From contig CAWDAN010000005.1 in NCBI GenBank assembly GCA_963800335.1, forward strand, positions 1 to 64,000: a stretch of DNA of 64,000 nt. The letters are read 5' to 3'. Under the pieces are notes generated by a model. It ran no database searches and had not been told where the DNA came from. It saw nothing but the letters and a program-made list of their open reading frames with translations. A program made the translations under genes and the position numbers. This stretch comes from Flavisphingopyxis sp963800335 (GTDB lineage: Bacteria > Pseudomonadota > Alphaproteobacteria > Sphingomonadales > Sphingomonadaceae). Each line of letters opens with the position of its first letter. Position 1 is the stretch's first letter. Below, piece by piece: positions 25,205-33,827 of this stretch.

Positions 25205-25477
25205 AAGCGTACGCTACTCCTCAAATGTCCCAAACGGGCCGTCGCGAATCAACGCCCCGAATCGCGGTAAGTTTCCGTTTAACGACCCAGATGGCCAAAA
25301 ACAGCGGTCTTGCCCACCGCATGTTCAAGCGATGGTTCCTATCGCCAGCGTCACGAGTTCGCAAACGCTTTATCGCAGGTTCAGACTCGCGGCTCTATAA
25401 ATTGTTGAAAGACGCTATAGATAATCCAGTATCCCGCCTTCCTGCCATTTTTACCAGCCCAAGGATCCCCACCCCGC

Positions 25478-26341
25478 ATGATCTATCCGCTCTCGCTCAT
25501 CATCGCGGCAGCGTTCGCGCCCGTCCAAATCGGTGTTCAGGGTGTCCAGCCTGCGCCTGTCGGAGCGTTGCCGCTAAGCACCGCCGACGCGTCTGGTCCC
25601 AGCTATTCCGACCTCGTTGACCTGTCCGATGCGGCCCGCCTGGTCGCCATGGCGACGGTGCGGTCGGCGGTCGCGGTCGAGCGCGAACGCTCACCTGGGC
25701 TGCGCCCCGGCACAGTCCGGCTTTATGTCGAGGCCGACGTCGACGGCGTGATTCGCGGCACTGCCGGGCTGCCGAAACGGATCGCCTATCTCGCGGACGT
25801 ACCGCTCGATTCGCGCGGCAAGGCGCCGAAGATCAAGAAACAGCGCGTCATCCTATTCGCCACCGGCACCGCCCCGACCGGGCAACTCCAGCTCGCCGCG
25901 CGCGACGCGCAGATCGCCTGGTCGCCAGCGATCGAGGATATGGTGCGGGCGATCCAGCGCGATCTCGTTGCCGCCAACGCCCCGCCGGTCGTCACCGGCA
26001 TATCGAGCGCCTTCTTCGTCCGCGGATCGTTGCCGGGCGAAGGCGAGACGCAGATATTCCTCAACACGGCCAGCGGCGACCCCGCATCGCTCAACGTCCT
26101 TTCGCGGCCCGGCCAGGCGCGCCGCTGGGCGGTTGCGTTCGGCGAAATCCTCGACGAATCGGCGCGCGTGCCGGTGGCCGGCACGCTCGGCTGGCAGCGG
26201 CTCGCATGCGGCCTGCCAGCGAGCCTGCCCCCCGGCAGCCTCCAGGGCCTCGAACCCGCCCAGGCCCAGACTGCCCGCAGCGACTATCGCTTCATCGTCG
26301 ATTCGCTGGGACCTTGCGGGCGAACGCGACCGACCGAGTGA
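25478..26341 (+). CDS. hypothetical exported protein
   Basis: A 287-residue protein of unknown function. The N-terminus MIYPLSLIIAAAFAPVQ looks like a signal peptide. No catalytic motif is recognised. Visible features are RLYVEADVDGVIRGTAGLP, IKKQRVILFATGT near residue 125, SSAFFVRGSLPGEGETQIFLNT in the middle, and a late pair of cysteines (LACGLP, LGPCGR) that could form a disulfide. The pattern suggests a conserved sphingomonad periplasmic protein. It lies between the divergent tonB operon and glpX, with 131 bases to glpX. Start ATG 25478 follows AAGGA. Confidence 0.6.
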   Translation: MIYPLSLIIAAAFAPVQIGVQGVQPAPVGALPLSTADASGPSYSDLVDLSDAARLVAMATVRSAVAVERERSPGLRPGTVRLYVEADVDGVIRGTAGLPKRIAYLADVPLDSRGKAPKIKKQRVILFATGTAPTGQLQLAARDAQIAWSPAIEDMVRAIQRDLVAANAPPVVTGISSAFFVRGSLPGEGETQIFLNTASGDPASLNVLSRPGQARRWAVAFGEILDESARVPVAGTLGWQRLACGLPASLPPGSLQGLEPAQAQTARSDYRFIVDSLGPCGRTRPTE

Positions 26342-26472
26342 TCGCGCGATAGGGCTTGCAGCGGCTGCCGTACGCGCCTGCTCTCGACACCGTGGGCGCG
26401 CTTGCCTAAGCGGGCGACGCACATTGCGTTCTGCCTCATGACGGGGCGTTCCGCCTCACGAAAGGGTTCCCT

Positions 26473-27459
26473 ATGCCTGCCGCCACCCCGGTATCCGCCA
26501 GCAAGCTGCTCGACCGCGTTCTCGTCCTCGAAATGGTCCGCGTGACCGAAGCGGCCGCGATTTCCGCCTCGACGCTGATCGGCCGCGGCGACGAGAAAGC
26601 CGCCGATGCCGCAGCCGTCGAGGCCATGCGGGCGGCGCTCAACGAGCTGTCGATCTGTGGCACCGTCGTGATCGGCGAAGGCGAGCGCGACGAAGCGCCG
26701 ATGCTGTACATCGGCGAGAAGGTCGGCTGTGGCGGCGACGATGCCCCCAAGATCGACATTGCGCTCGACCCGCTCGAAGGCACGACGATTACCGCCAAGG
26801 CGGGTCCCAATGCGCTCGCCGTCCTCGCCATCGCGGAAAAGGGCGGCCTGCTCAACGCACCCGATGTCTATATGGACAAGCTCGCAGTCGGCCCCGGCTA
26901 TTCGCCGGGAATCATCGATCTCGACAGGTCGGTGCGCGAAAACGTCAGCGCCGTTGCCAAGGAAAAGGGCGTCGATCCGTCGGAGATCATCGTCTGCGCG
27001 CTCGACCGCCCGCGTCACGAGACGCTCATCGCCGAGCTGCGCGAGATCGGCTGCGGCATCATGCTGATCCCCGACGGCGACGTCGCCGGGGTCATCGCCA
27101 CGACCGACGAGGAAACCACCGTCGACATGTACATGGGCACCGGCGGCGCACCCGAAGGCGTGCTGGCGGCGGCCGCCCTGCGCTGCGTCGGAGGCCAGTT
27201 CAAGGGTCGCCTGCTGTTCCGCAACGACGACGAGCGCGCCCGCGCCCGCAAATGGGGCATCGAGGACCTCGACAAGCAATACGACCTCGACGAGCTGGCG
27301 ATCGGCGACTGCATTTTCGCTGCGACGGGCGTCACCGACGGCAGCCTGCTCGACGGCGTCAAGCGCCTGCGCGGCGGCAAGATCACTACCGAAAGCGTCG
27401 TCATGCGCGCCTCGTCGGGCACCGTCCGCTGGGTCAAGGGCGAGCATCGCGGCGGCTGA
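26473..27459 (+). CDS. glpX: fructose-1,6-bisphosphatase class II
   Basis: A 328-residue GlpX-type fructose-1,6-bisphosphatase, the gluconeogenic phosphatase. Metal and phosphate-binding segments are VVIGEGERDEAPMLYIGE near residue 60-80, IDIALDPLEGTTITA near 95, and DGDVAGVIATT and GTGGAPEGVLAAAALRCVGG further on. The Li-sensitive DPLEGT motif is intact. It precedes the PH-domain gene pair. The start ATG 26473 gives MPAATPVSASKLLDRV as expected of the family. Confidence 0.95.
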   Translation: MPAATPVSASKLLDRVLVLEMVRVTEAAAISASTLIGRGDEKAADAAAVEAMRAALNELSICGTVVIGEGERDEAPMLYIGEKVGCGGDDAPKIDIALDPLEGTTITAKAGPNALAVLAIAEKGGLLNAPDVYMDKLAVGPGYSPGIIDLDRSVRENVSAVAKEKGVDPSEIIVCALDRPRHETLIAELREIGCGIMLIPDGDVAGVIATTDEETTVDMYMGTGGAPEGVLAAAALRCVGGQFKGRLLFRNDDERARARKWGIEDLDKQYDLDELAIGDCIFAATGVTDGSLLDGVKRLRGGKITTESVVMRASSGTVRWVKGEHRGG

Positions 27460-27506
27460 TCACGCACGCACTGGCGGCGCAGGCCGATTGGCCGTATTGA
27501 TCGCCT

Positions 27507-28022
27507 ATGACAGCTGACCCCGTATCGCCCGCACTGCTTGTTGCCAATGACGCCGGCGGGCCGCTGGTGCGCGTCGAACCCGGCTATCGCAACGTCGTAC
27601 GGGCCCAGCTCGCCGCGAGCTGGCTGCCGGTCTTGGTGGCAGCGATCGCGCTCGATGCGATCGTCCTCGGCGGCGCGCCTTTCCGGTGGTTGCCGAGCCT
27701 CCTTGCGCTCGGTCTGGCCGCGCTTGTCATACTCGTCATCCCGGCACGCAAATACCGCCGGATCGGCTATGCGCTCACCGACCACACGATCCGCATCGTG
27801 CGCGGCTATCTGTTCCATATCGATACCGTCGTGCCGTTCGTCCGCGTCCAGCACATCGACGTTGCGCGCGGACCGATCGAGCGCGTGTTCGGGGTCGCCT
27901 CGCTCGTCGTTCACACCGCGGGCACGCACAACAGCATCGTCACGCTGCCGGGACTGGCGCCCGCCACCGCGGCGGCGCTGCGCGACACGATCCGTAGCCA
28001 TATCCGCTCCGACTACGCATGA
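27507..28022 (+). CDS. bacterial PH-domain membrane protein (YdbS-like)
   Basis: A 171-residue protein with two adjacent TM helices (about residues 35-80) and one bacterial PH domain of the bPH_2 type (YRRIGYALTDHTIRIVRGY, VVPFVRVQHIDVARGPIERVFG, LVVHTAGTHNSIVTL). It is the smaller partner of a YdbS/YdbT-type pair: its stop overlaps the start of the next gene by ATGA. In Bacillus, related YdbS/YdbT proteins confer resistance to certain bacteriocins, but the role in Gram-negatives is unknown. Confidence 0.88.
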   Translation: MTADPVSPALLVANDAGGPLVRVEPGYRNVVRAQLAASWLPVLVAAIALDAIVLGGAPFRWLPSLLALGLAALVILVIPARKYRRIGYALTDHTIRIVRGYLFHIDTVVPFVRVQHIDVARGPIERVFGVASLVVHTAGTHNSIVTLPGLAPATAAALRDTIRSHIRSDYA

Positions 28023-29524
28023 CCGCAGCGGGGGCGAACGACACGGAGATCGACTGGCAGGCGCCGCAGCGACTGCATCCGGCCTATTTCGTTACCGGCC
28101 TCGGCAAGGCGGCAAAGGGATCGTTCGGCCTGATCGCCGCGGGAGCGTATTTCGGCATGTCGGGCCGCTGGTGGCTGCTCGGTGCGATGGCGATCCTCTA
28201 TGTGATGGTCACGCTGGCGTCGCTGGGCTTGCGCTGGATGCACTTTTCCTACCGGGTGACCGACGAGGACATCGTCATCGAAAGCGGGCTGATCAGCACG
28301 CAGCACCGCGCGATCCCGTTCGAACGGATCCAGGACGTCAACATCGAACAGGGGCCCGTCGCGCGCCTGCTCGGCATTGCCCGGCTCAAGCTTGAAACCG
28401 GCGCTGCGGCAACTGGCGCGGTTGAGGACGGCGTGCTCGAAGCGGTCAGCCTTGAACGTGCAGCCGCGCTGCGCGACCTGATTCGCGCGCACCGCGCGGG
28501 CACGCCCTCCCTGCCCGGCCGATCCCCGGCCGTGCATGTCCAGGACAGCGAACGCACACTCTTCGCAATGTCCCCCCGGCGCGTCGTCGAAGCGGGACTG
28601 TACAATTTCTCGCTTGCGATCTTCGCGGTTGCCGGCGGCGCGCTCCAACAGGGCGGCGACCTGCTCGGCTTCAATCCGTTCAAGCGCGCCTTCTGGAATT
28701 CGCTGATCGATTCGGGATCGCCGCTGGCCGACTATCTCCTCGCGCATCGCTGGGTCAGCGCGCTGGCCGGGATCGTGACTTTGGTCGTTGTCGGTATCGC
28801 GACAGGCGTTATCCGGACGCTGCTGCGCGATTACAATTTCCGCCTGACGCGCACCGAGACCGGGCTGAGGCGCCAGCGCGGACTGTTGACGCTGACCGAT
28901 GTCATCATTCCCGTTCGCCGCGTCCAGGCGGCAATCATCGGCACCGGACCGATCCGCAATCGCGCGGGCTGGCACTCGCTCAAGCTGCAGAGCCTGGCGC
29001 GCGACGAGGCGAAGCAGGGCGATCACGAAGTCGCGCCGTTTGCGCAGCTCGACGAGATCGCCCCGATCCTCGCCGAAGTCGGCATGGCCCTGCCCGCCGA
29101 AGACAGCGTCTGTCAGCCGATCGACCGCGCTTATGCGGTGGAATATGCGCTGTGGCTCGCGCTGCCACTCGCCGGCACGCTTATTGTCGCCGCGTTCGGC
29201 ATCGCGCCCGCGCTGTTCGGAAGCGCCGCGCTGGCCATCGCGATCGTCGGGCGCGCGCTCGCCTGGCGGCGCTATCGCTACGGTTATGACGGCGAGCGCA
29301 TTCTCATCCGGCGCGGCTTCTGGCGGCAACGGACGATCATCCTGCCGATCGCCAATATCCAGAGCGCCGATATCGCACACAATTTCGTCACGCGTGCCTT
29401 CGGCGTGGCGTCGCTGACCTTCGGGGTGGCGGGCGGCAGCGGATTTTCCCACCATCGAATTGCCGCCCTGCCGCTGGCGACAGCTTATGCCCTGCGATCG
29501 GACCTGCTACAGCGCGCGGCATGA
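28019..29524 (+). CDS. bacterial PH-domain membrane protein (YdbT-like)
   Basis: A 501-residue protein with repeated bPH_2 domains. The first contains FSYRVTDEDIVIESGLIS and IPFERIQDVNIEQGPVARLLG, the second YNFRLTRTETGLRRQRGLL and IPVRRVQAAIIGTGP, the third YRYGYDGERILIRRGFW and LPIANIQSADIAHN. Pairs of TM helices precede each domain. It overlaps the YdbS-like gene upstream and recJ downstream, both by ATGA, so the three genes are translationally coupled. The function is unknown; the pair may sit in the inner membrane as a complex. Confidence 0.88.
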   Translation: MTAAGANDTEIDWQAPQRLHPAYFVTGLGKAAKGSFGLIAAGAYFGMSGRWWLLGAMAILYVMVTLASLGLRWMHFSYRVTDEDIVIESGLISTQHRAIPFERIQDVNIEQGPVARLLGIARLKLETGAAATGAVEDGVLEAVSLERAAALRDLIRAHRAGTPSLPGRSPAVHVQDSERTLFAMSPRRVVEAGLYNFSLAIFAVAGGALQQGGDLLGFNPFKRAFWNSLIDSGSPLADYLLAHRWVSALAGIVTLVVVGIATGVIRTLLRDYNFRLTRTETGLRRQRGLLTLTDVIIPVRRVQAAIIGTGPIRNRAGWHSLKLQSLARDEAKQGDHEVAPFAQLDEIAPILAEVGMALPAEDSVCQPIDRAYAVEYALWLALPLAGTLIVAAFGIAPALFGSAALAIAIVGRALAWRRYRYGYDGERILIRRGFWRQRTIILPIANIQSADIAHNFVTRAFGVASLTFGVAGGSGFSHHRIAALPLATAYALRSDLLQRAA

Positions 29525-31290
29525 CCTTCGTCCTCGATATCGAACACTCCATTTCCGGCCTGCCATGGACCTGGCGGCAAGGATCGACCGACGGCCGCGA
29601 TGCCGGCTTTCGTCCCGACGATCTCGTCACCCAGATCCTGCTCGCGCGCGGCTGCCCGCGCGACGATCTCGAGCCGCACCGCAATCCCAAGCTGCGCGAT
29701 TTCCTGCCCGACCCGTCGGTGTTTCGCGACATGGACGCAGCGGCGACGCGGATTGCCGACGCGGTCGAACGCGGCGAGGCGGTGACCGTGTTCGGCGATT
29801 ACGATGTCGACGGCGCGACCTCTGCGGCGCTGCTCATCCGGCTGCTGCGCGATCTCGGACTGAGCCCGGGCCATTATATCCCCGACCGGCTGATGGAAGG
29901 CTATGGGCCGAGCGGCGAGGCGCTCGTCGCAATCGGTGCCGGCGGTGCCGACCTCGTCATCACGGTCGACTGCGGTGCGCAGGCCTATGAGGCGCTGACA
30001 ATGGCGAAAGAGGCTGGCGTCGAGGTCATCGTCGTCGATCACCACCAGTGCCTCGCCGAGCTTCCCGAAGCGCTTGCGATGGTCAACCCCAACCGGCTCG
30101 ACGAAAGCACCGAGGGCGCTGCGCACGGCCATCTCGCCGCGGTCGGCATGGCGTTCCTGCTCGGCGTCGCGATCGTGCGTGAACTGCGCAAACGCGCTTT
30201 CTTCGCCGACAAGTCGCACGAACCCGATCTGATTGCGCTGCTCGATATCGTCGCGCTGGGCACCGTCGCCGACGTTGCCAAGCTCGTCGGGCTTAACCGC
30301 GCATTCGTGGCCCAAGGCATCAAGGTGATGCGCGAGCGGCGCAATGTCGGGCTGGCCGCGCTGATCGACGCCGCCCGGTTGTCGCGCCCGGTCGAGTGCC
30401 GCGACCTCGGCTTTGCGCTGGGTCCGCGAATCAATGCCGGCGGACGTGTCGGCAAAGCCGATCTCGGCGTCCGCTTGCTGACCACCGAAGACGGCGACGA
30501 AGCGCGCGCAATCGCCGCCGAACTCGACCGGCTCAACGAGGAACGCCGCGCGATCGAGGCGCAGGTCCAGGATGAGGCGACCGCGCTGACCGAGGGCATG
30601 GGCGGCCGCTCGGTCGTGCTGGTGGCAGGACGCGGCTGGCATCCCGGGGTGATCGGCATCGTCGCTGGAAGATTGAAGGAAAAACTCGGCCGCCCGGCGA
30701 TCGTCATTGCGATCGACGAACACGGCGTCGGCAAGGGATCGGGCCGTTCGATTCCCGGCGTCGATCTCGGCGCGGCGATCCTCGCGGCGAAGGAGGCGGG
30801 CCTGCTCGTCGCGGGCGGCGGTCACGCAATGGCGGCGGGCCTGACCGTTGCCGCCGACCAGGTCGAAGCGCTCGGCGCGTTCCTCGAGGAGCGAATCGGT
30901 GCGGCGGTTGCGGCCGCATCAGGTGCGCGCTCGCTCGTCCTCGACGCGGTGCTGGCCCCGGCCGGGGTCAATCCCGATTACGTTACCGCGATCGAGGCGG
31001 GCGGCCCCTATGGCATGGGCTGGCCGGCACCGAGGATCGCAACGGGGCCGGTGCGCATCGTCAAATGCGACATCGTCGGCAACGGCCATGTCCGCGCGAT
31101 ATTTTCGGGCGACGATGGCCGACGGATCAAGGGAATCGCCTTTGGCGCGGCCGAAAGCCAGCTTGGCCAGACGCTGCTGCACGCGCCGCGCGACCGCAAA
31201 TTGTGGATCGCGGGGCGCGCCAAGATCGACGATTGGGGCCCGACTCCGGCCGCCGAACTGCTCCTCGAAGACGCCGCATGGGCGCAGTGA
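29521..31290 (+). CDS. recJ: single-stranded-DNA-specific exonuclease RecJ
   Basis: A 589-residue RecJ, the 5'-3' single-stranded DNA exonuclease of recombination and mismatch repair. The DHH phosphoesterase domain has FGDYDVDGATSAALL near residue 95 and Asp173-His174-His175 in VVDHHQ. The C-terminal DHHA1 domain has GGGHAMAAGLTV, and an OB-like tail follows. Start ATG 29521 overlaps the PH-domain gene by ATGA. The next feature downstream is tRNA-Glu, 76 bases on. Confidence 0.95.
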   Translation: MTFVLDIEHSISGLPWTWRQGSTDGRDAGFRPDDLVTQILLARGCPRDDLEPHRNPKLRDFLPDPSVFRDMDAAATRIADAVERGEAVTVFGDYDVDGATSAALLIRLLRDLGLSPGHYIPDRLMEGYGPSGEALVAIGAGGADLVITVDCGAQAYEALTMAKEAGVEVIVVDHHQCLAELPEALAMVNPNRLDESTEGAAHGHLAAVGMAFLLGVAIVRELRKRAFFADKSHEPDLIALLDIVALGTVADVAKLVGLNRAFVAQGIKVMRERRNVGLAALIDAARLSRPVECRDLGFALGPRINAGGRVGKADLGVRLLTTEDGDEARAIAAELDRLNEERRAIEAQVQDEATALTEGMGGRSVVLVAGRGWHPGVIGIVAGRLKEKLGRPAIVIAIDEHGVGKGSGRSIPGVDLGAAILAAKEAGLLVAGGGHAMAAGLTVAADQVEALGAFLEERIGAAVAAASGARSLVLDAVLAPAGVNPDYVTAIEAGGPYGMGWPAPRIATGPVRIVKCDIVGNGHVRAIFSGDDGRRIKGIAFGAAESQLGQTLLHAPRDRKLWIAGRAKIDDWGPTPAAELLLEDAAWAQ

Positions 31291-31366
31291 GAGAAGCTTT
31301 TCGGGAGAGCGCTTGACCGAATCCACACCCGCCCCTAAAGCGCGCTTCCGCAAGCGTTTCGCGCGC

Positions 31367-31441
31367 GGCCCCTTCGTCTAGCGGTTAGGACGCGGCCCTT
31401 TCACGGCTGAAACACGGGTTCGATTCCCGTAGGGGTCACCA
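31367..31441 (+). tRNA. tRNA-Glu (UUC)
   Basis: The 75 bases fold as tRNA-Glu: acceptor GGCCCCT pairing with AGGGGTC, anticodon loop CTTTCAC with anticodon TTC, T arm ACGGGTTCGATTCCCGT and encoded CCA. It is followed 51 bases later by a near-identical tRNA-Glu with anticodon CTC. Confidence 0.97.
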
Positions 31442-31492
31442 GCGATGCATTTGACCGGCCTTGGCGGCCCGTCCTTATCGGACGGCGCCAGC

Positions 31493-31567
31493 GGCCCCTT
31501 CGTCTAGCGGTTAGGACGCGGCCCTCTCACGGCTGAAACACGGGTTCGATTCCCGTAGGGGTCACCA
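31493..31567 (+). tRNA. tRNA-Glu (CUC)
   Basis: This tRNA differs from the first tRNA-Glu only at the anticodon first base (loop CTCTCAC, anticodon CTC). It evidently arose by tandem duplication. A further copy of the 3' 26 bases lies at 31657-31682. Confidence 0.97.
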
Positions 31568-31656
31568 TTTCATTCCCGCAGATTGCCGCGTTTCGCCGCA
31601 TCGCCTGAGCGAACCCGTGTCTTTTGTCAGGACGGACGGGCAAGCCCATCCTTTGG

Positions 31657-31682
31657 GGGTTCGATTCCCGTAGGGGTCACCA
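31657..31682 (+). repeat. orphan 26-nt 3' end of tRNA-Glu
   Basis: The bases GGGTTCGATTCCCGTAGGGG plus TCACCA are identical to the last 26 bases of both tRNA-Glu genes. No matching 5' half precedes it, so it is not a tRNA gene. It lies 89 bases after tRNA-Glu(CUC). Such duplicated tRNA 3' ends are typical of integrase attachment sites, but no integrase lies here, so it may be the scar of a lost element or of tandem duplication. Confidence 0.75.
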
Positions 31683-31821
31683 TCTCAACCATCGAACTGT
31701 TGCTCATCGTCGCATTGCGCGCGCGTTATCGCGCGCCCGGACGGTCAACAGACTATTTCTCATCCTGTGTTGCTTCGCTCATACACCTGTGCCATGTCGT
31801 TCCTTCAGCGGGGAGAATGAC

Positions 31822-33114
31822 GTGGAAAAGTTCGGTGCCTGGATCAAGCGGCATAAGATATGGTCGGCGATCATCACTCTGGTGGTGGTTTTCATCGTCT
31901 ACAAGGTCGTCGTCCCCACGCCGCCCGATTACGAATATGTCACCGAGGCCGCCGATCGCGGCGAGGTCGTCCGGACAGTCTCGGCGAGCGGCAAGCTGCG
32001 CGCGCTCAACACGATCAAGGTCGGATCCGAAATCTCGGGCCAGGTGACGCAGGTCTATGTCGATTTCAACTCGCCGGTGACCGCCGGCCAGGTCCTTGCC
32101 CAAATCGACCCGACGCGAATTCGGGCGCGTGTCCAGCAAGCGCAGGCGCAGGTCTCGCTGGCCCGCGCGGCGCTTGCCCAAGCCGATGCCGCGATCATCC
32201 GCGCCCGCACCGATGTCGAGGTGCAGCAGCGCCAGTTCGCGCGCGCGCAGGAACTCGTGAAGCAGGGCTTCGTCTCGAAGGCAGCGCTCGACCAGGCGCA
32301 GAACGCGCTGTCGACCGCGCGCGCCGCGATGAGCACCGCGCAGGCGCAGGCGCAAAGCGCGCGCGCTCAGATATCGCAGAGCAACGCCGAACTGTCGTCG
32401 GCGCGGCTCGACCTCAGCCGGACGCAGATCGTCGCGCCAACGAGCGGCGTCGTGATCAACAAGCTGGTCGAGCCCGGCACGACGGTCGCCGCCAGCTTCC
32501 AGACGCCGAACCTGTTCGAAATCGCTGCCGATACGTCGCGCATGCAGGTCGAAGCATCGGTCGACGAGGCCGATATCGGCCAGATCCGCGACGGGCAGAC
32601 GGTCCAGTTCACCGTCGATAGCTACCCCGAGGACACCTTCAAGGCGATCGTCCAGCAGATCCGCAAGTCGGCGAGCGAGACCGCCAATGTGGTCAGCTAC
32701 CTCGTCATCCTCGACGTCGACAACAAGGACGGAAAGCTGCTCACCGGCATGACTGCCAACGTCGATATCGTCACCGGCCGCAAGGCGAACGTCACGCGCG
32801 TGCCTGTCGCCGCGATGCGCTTCCGTCCGCGCCAGTCCGACCGGCCGAAGGACAAGGACGATGATGCGGCGGCGAAGAAGCCCGTTGCCAAATCGGACAA
32901 GCGCCAGTCGCGCACCGCCGAATTGTGGATCGCCGGGGCCGATCCCTACAAGCCGACCAGGCGCGCGGTCGTCATCGGCCTCGAAGGCGAAGACTATGTC
33001 GAGATCGTCAAGGGCGTGAAGCCTGGCGAAAAGGTCCTGGTCCGGTCGAAATCGATCGAGGACGACGCCGGTGACGACGGCGACGAAAGCGATACCGAGG
33101 TCAACGTCAGCTGA
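31822..33114 (+). CDS. periplasmic adaptor (MacA/HlyD family) of ABC efflux system
   Basis: A 430-residue membrane fusion protein. TM anchor at residues 15-35 (WSAIITLVVVFIVYKVVV), lipoyl/barrel-sandwich halves around SEISGQVTQVYVDFNSPVTAGQVLAQID and TSGVVINKLVEPGTTV, and a long alpha-helical hairpin between about residues 100 and 200 rich in Ala, Gln and Arg. A lysine/aspartate-rich linker near 335-360 is unusual. Start GTG 31822 is chosen because GGGGAG lies six bases upstream and the longer frame reads through the tRNA fragment. It is coupled to the ATPase gene by a TGATG overlap. It joins the inner-membrane pump to an outer-membrane TolC-type channel, which is not encoded here. Confidence 0.9.
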   Translation: MEKFGAWIKRHKIWSAIITLVVVFIVYKVVVPTPPDYEYVTEAADRGEVVRTVSASGKLRALNTIKVGSEISGQVTQVYVDFNSPVTAGQVLAQIDPTRIRARVQQAQAQVSLARAALAQADAAIIRARTDVEVQQRQFARAQELVKQGFVSKAALDQAQNALSTARAAMSTAQAQAQSARAQISQSNAELSSARLDLSRTQIVAPTSGVVINKLVEPGTTVAASFQTPNLFEIAADTSRMQVEASVDEADIGQIRDGQTVQFTVDSYPEDTFKAIVQQIRKSASETANVVSYLVILDVDNKDGKLLTGMTANVDIVTGRKANVTRVPVAAMRFRPRQSDRPKDKDDDAAAKKPVAKSDKRQSRTAELWIAGADPYKPTRRAVVIGLEGEDYVEIVKGVKPGEKVLVRSKSIEDDAGDDGDESDTEVNVS

Positions 33115-33827
33115 TGACGCCGCCGCTCGTAGAAACGCAGGACCTGGTCAAGGAATACGTGCTGGGCGGCGAAACCGTCCACGCGGTCAACCATGTGTCG
33201 CTCAAGATCGAACGCGGCGAATTCGTCGCGATCATGGGGGCGAGCGGATCGGGCAAGTCGACCTTCATGAACATGATCGGCTGCCTCGACGTGCCAAGCT
33301 CTGGCGAGGTGCTGATCGACGGCATCGCGACGCGAGAGATGACCAGCGACGCGATGGCCGAGCTTCGCAATAGCAAGATCGGCTTCGTCTTCCAGCAATT
33401 CAACCTGCTCGCGCGGACAAGCGCGCTCGACAATGTCGCAGTGCCGTTGATCTATGCCGGGGTCAGTGGCGAGGCGCGGCGCGAACGCGCCCGCGCGACG
33501 CTGACGCAGATGGGGCTCGCCGACCGGCTCGACCATTCGCCTGCCAAGCTGTCGGGCGGCCAGCAGCAGCGCGTCGCGATCGCCCGCGCGCTCGTCACCA
33601 ACCCGCTGATGCTGCTCGCCGACGAACCGACCGGCGCGCTCGACACCCACACCTCCGAAGAGATCATGCACGTTTTCCAGACGCTCAACGATGAAGGCAT
33701 CACCGTCGTCCTGGTCACGCACGAGGCCGACATCGCCGATTACGCCGCGCGGCGGATCGTGTTCAGGGACGGCGAGGTAATCGAGGACGGTCCGGTCGCC
33801 AACCGCCGCCGGGGACGCGCCGCATGA
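33114..33827 (+). CDS. ABC transporter ATPase (MacB/LolD type)
   Basis: A 237-residue ATP-binding protein. Walker A is GASGSGKST near residue 42, the Q-loop FVFQQFNLL, signature LSGGQQQRVAIARAL near 145, Walker B MLLADEPTGALD and an H-loop VTHEADIA. Sequence and gene order match the MacB/LolD/YknY group, which works with a FtsX-type permease and a HlyD-like adaptor in mechanotransmission. Overlaps both neighbours, so the three genes form a single coupled operon. Confidence 0.92.
   Translation: MTPPLVETQDLVKEYVLGGETVHAVNHVSLKIERGEFVAIMGASGSGKSTFMNMIGCLDVPSSGEVLIDGIATREMTSDAMAELRNSKIGFVFQQFNLLARTSALDNVAVPLIYAGVSGEARRERARATLTQMGLADRLDHSPAKLSGGQQQRVAIARALVTNPLMLLADEPTGALDTHTSEEIMHVFQTLNDEGITVVLVTHEADIADYAARRIVFRDGEVIEDGPVANRRRGRAA

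Noticed and set aside
31657..31682. Third tRNA-Glu gene
   Set aside because: Only the 3' 26 bases are present; no acceptor 5' strand, D arm or anticodon arm.
31624..31821. Upstream start of the HlyD-type adaptor
   Set aside because: The extension translates the orphan tRNA-Glu fragment; a GTG with a good ribosome site at 31822 fits the TM anchor position.
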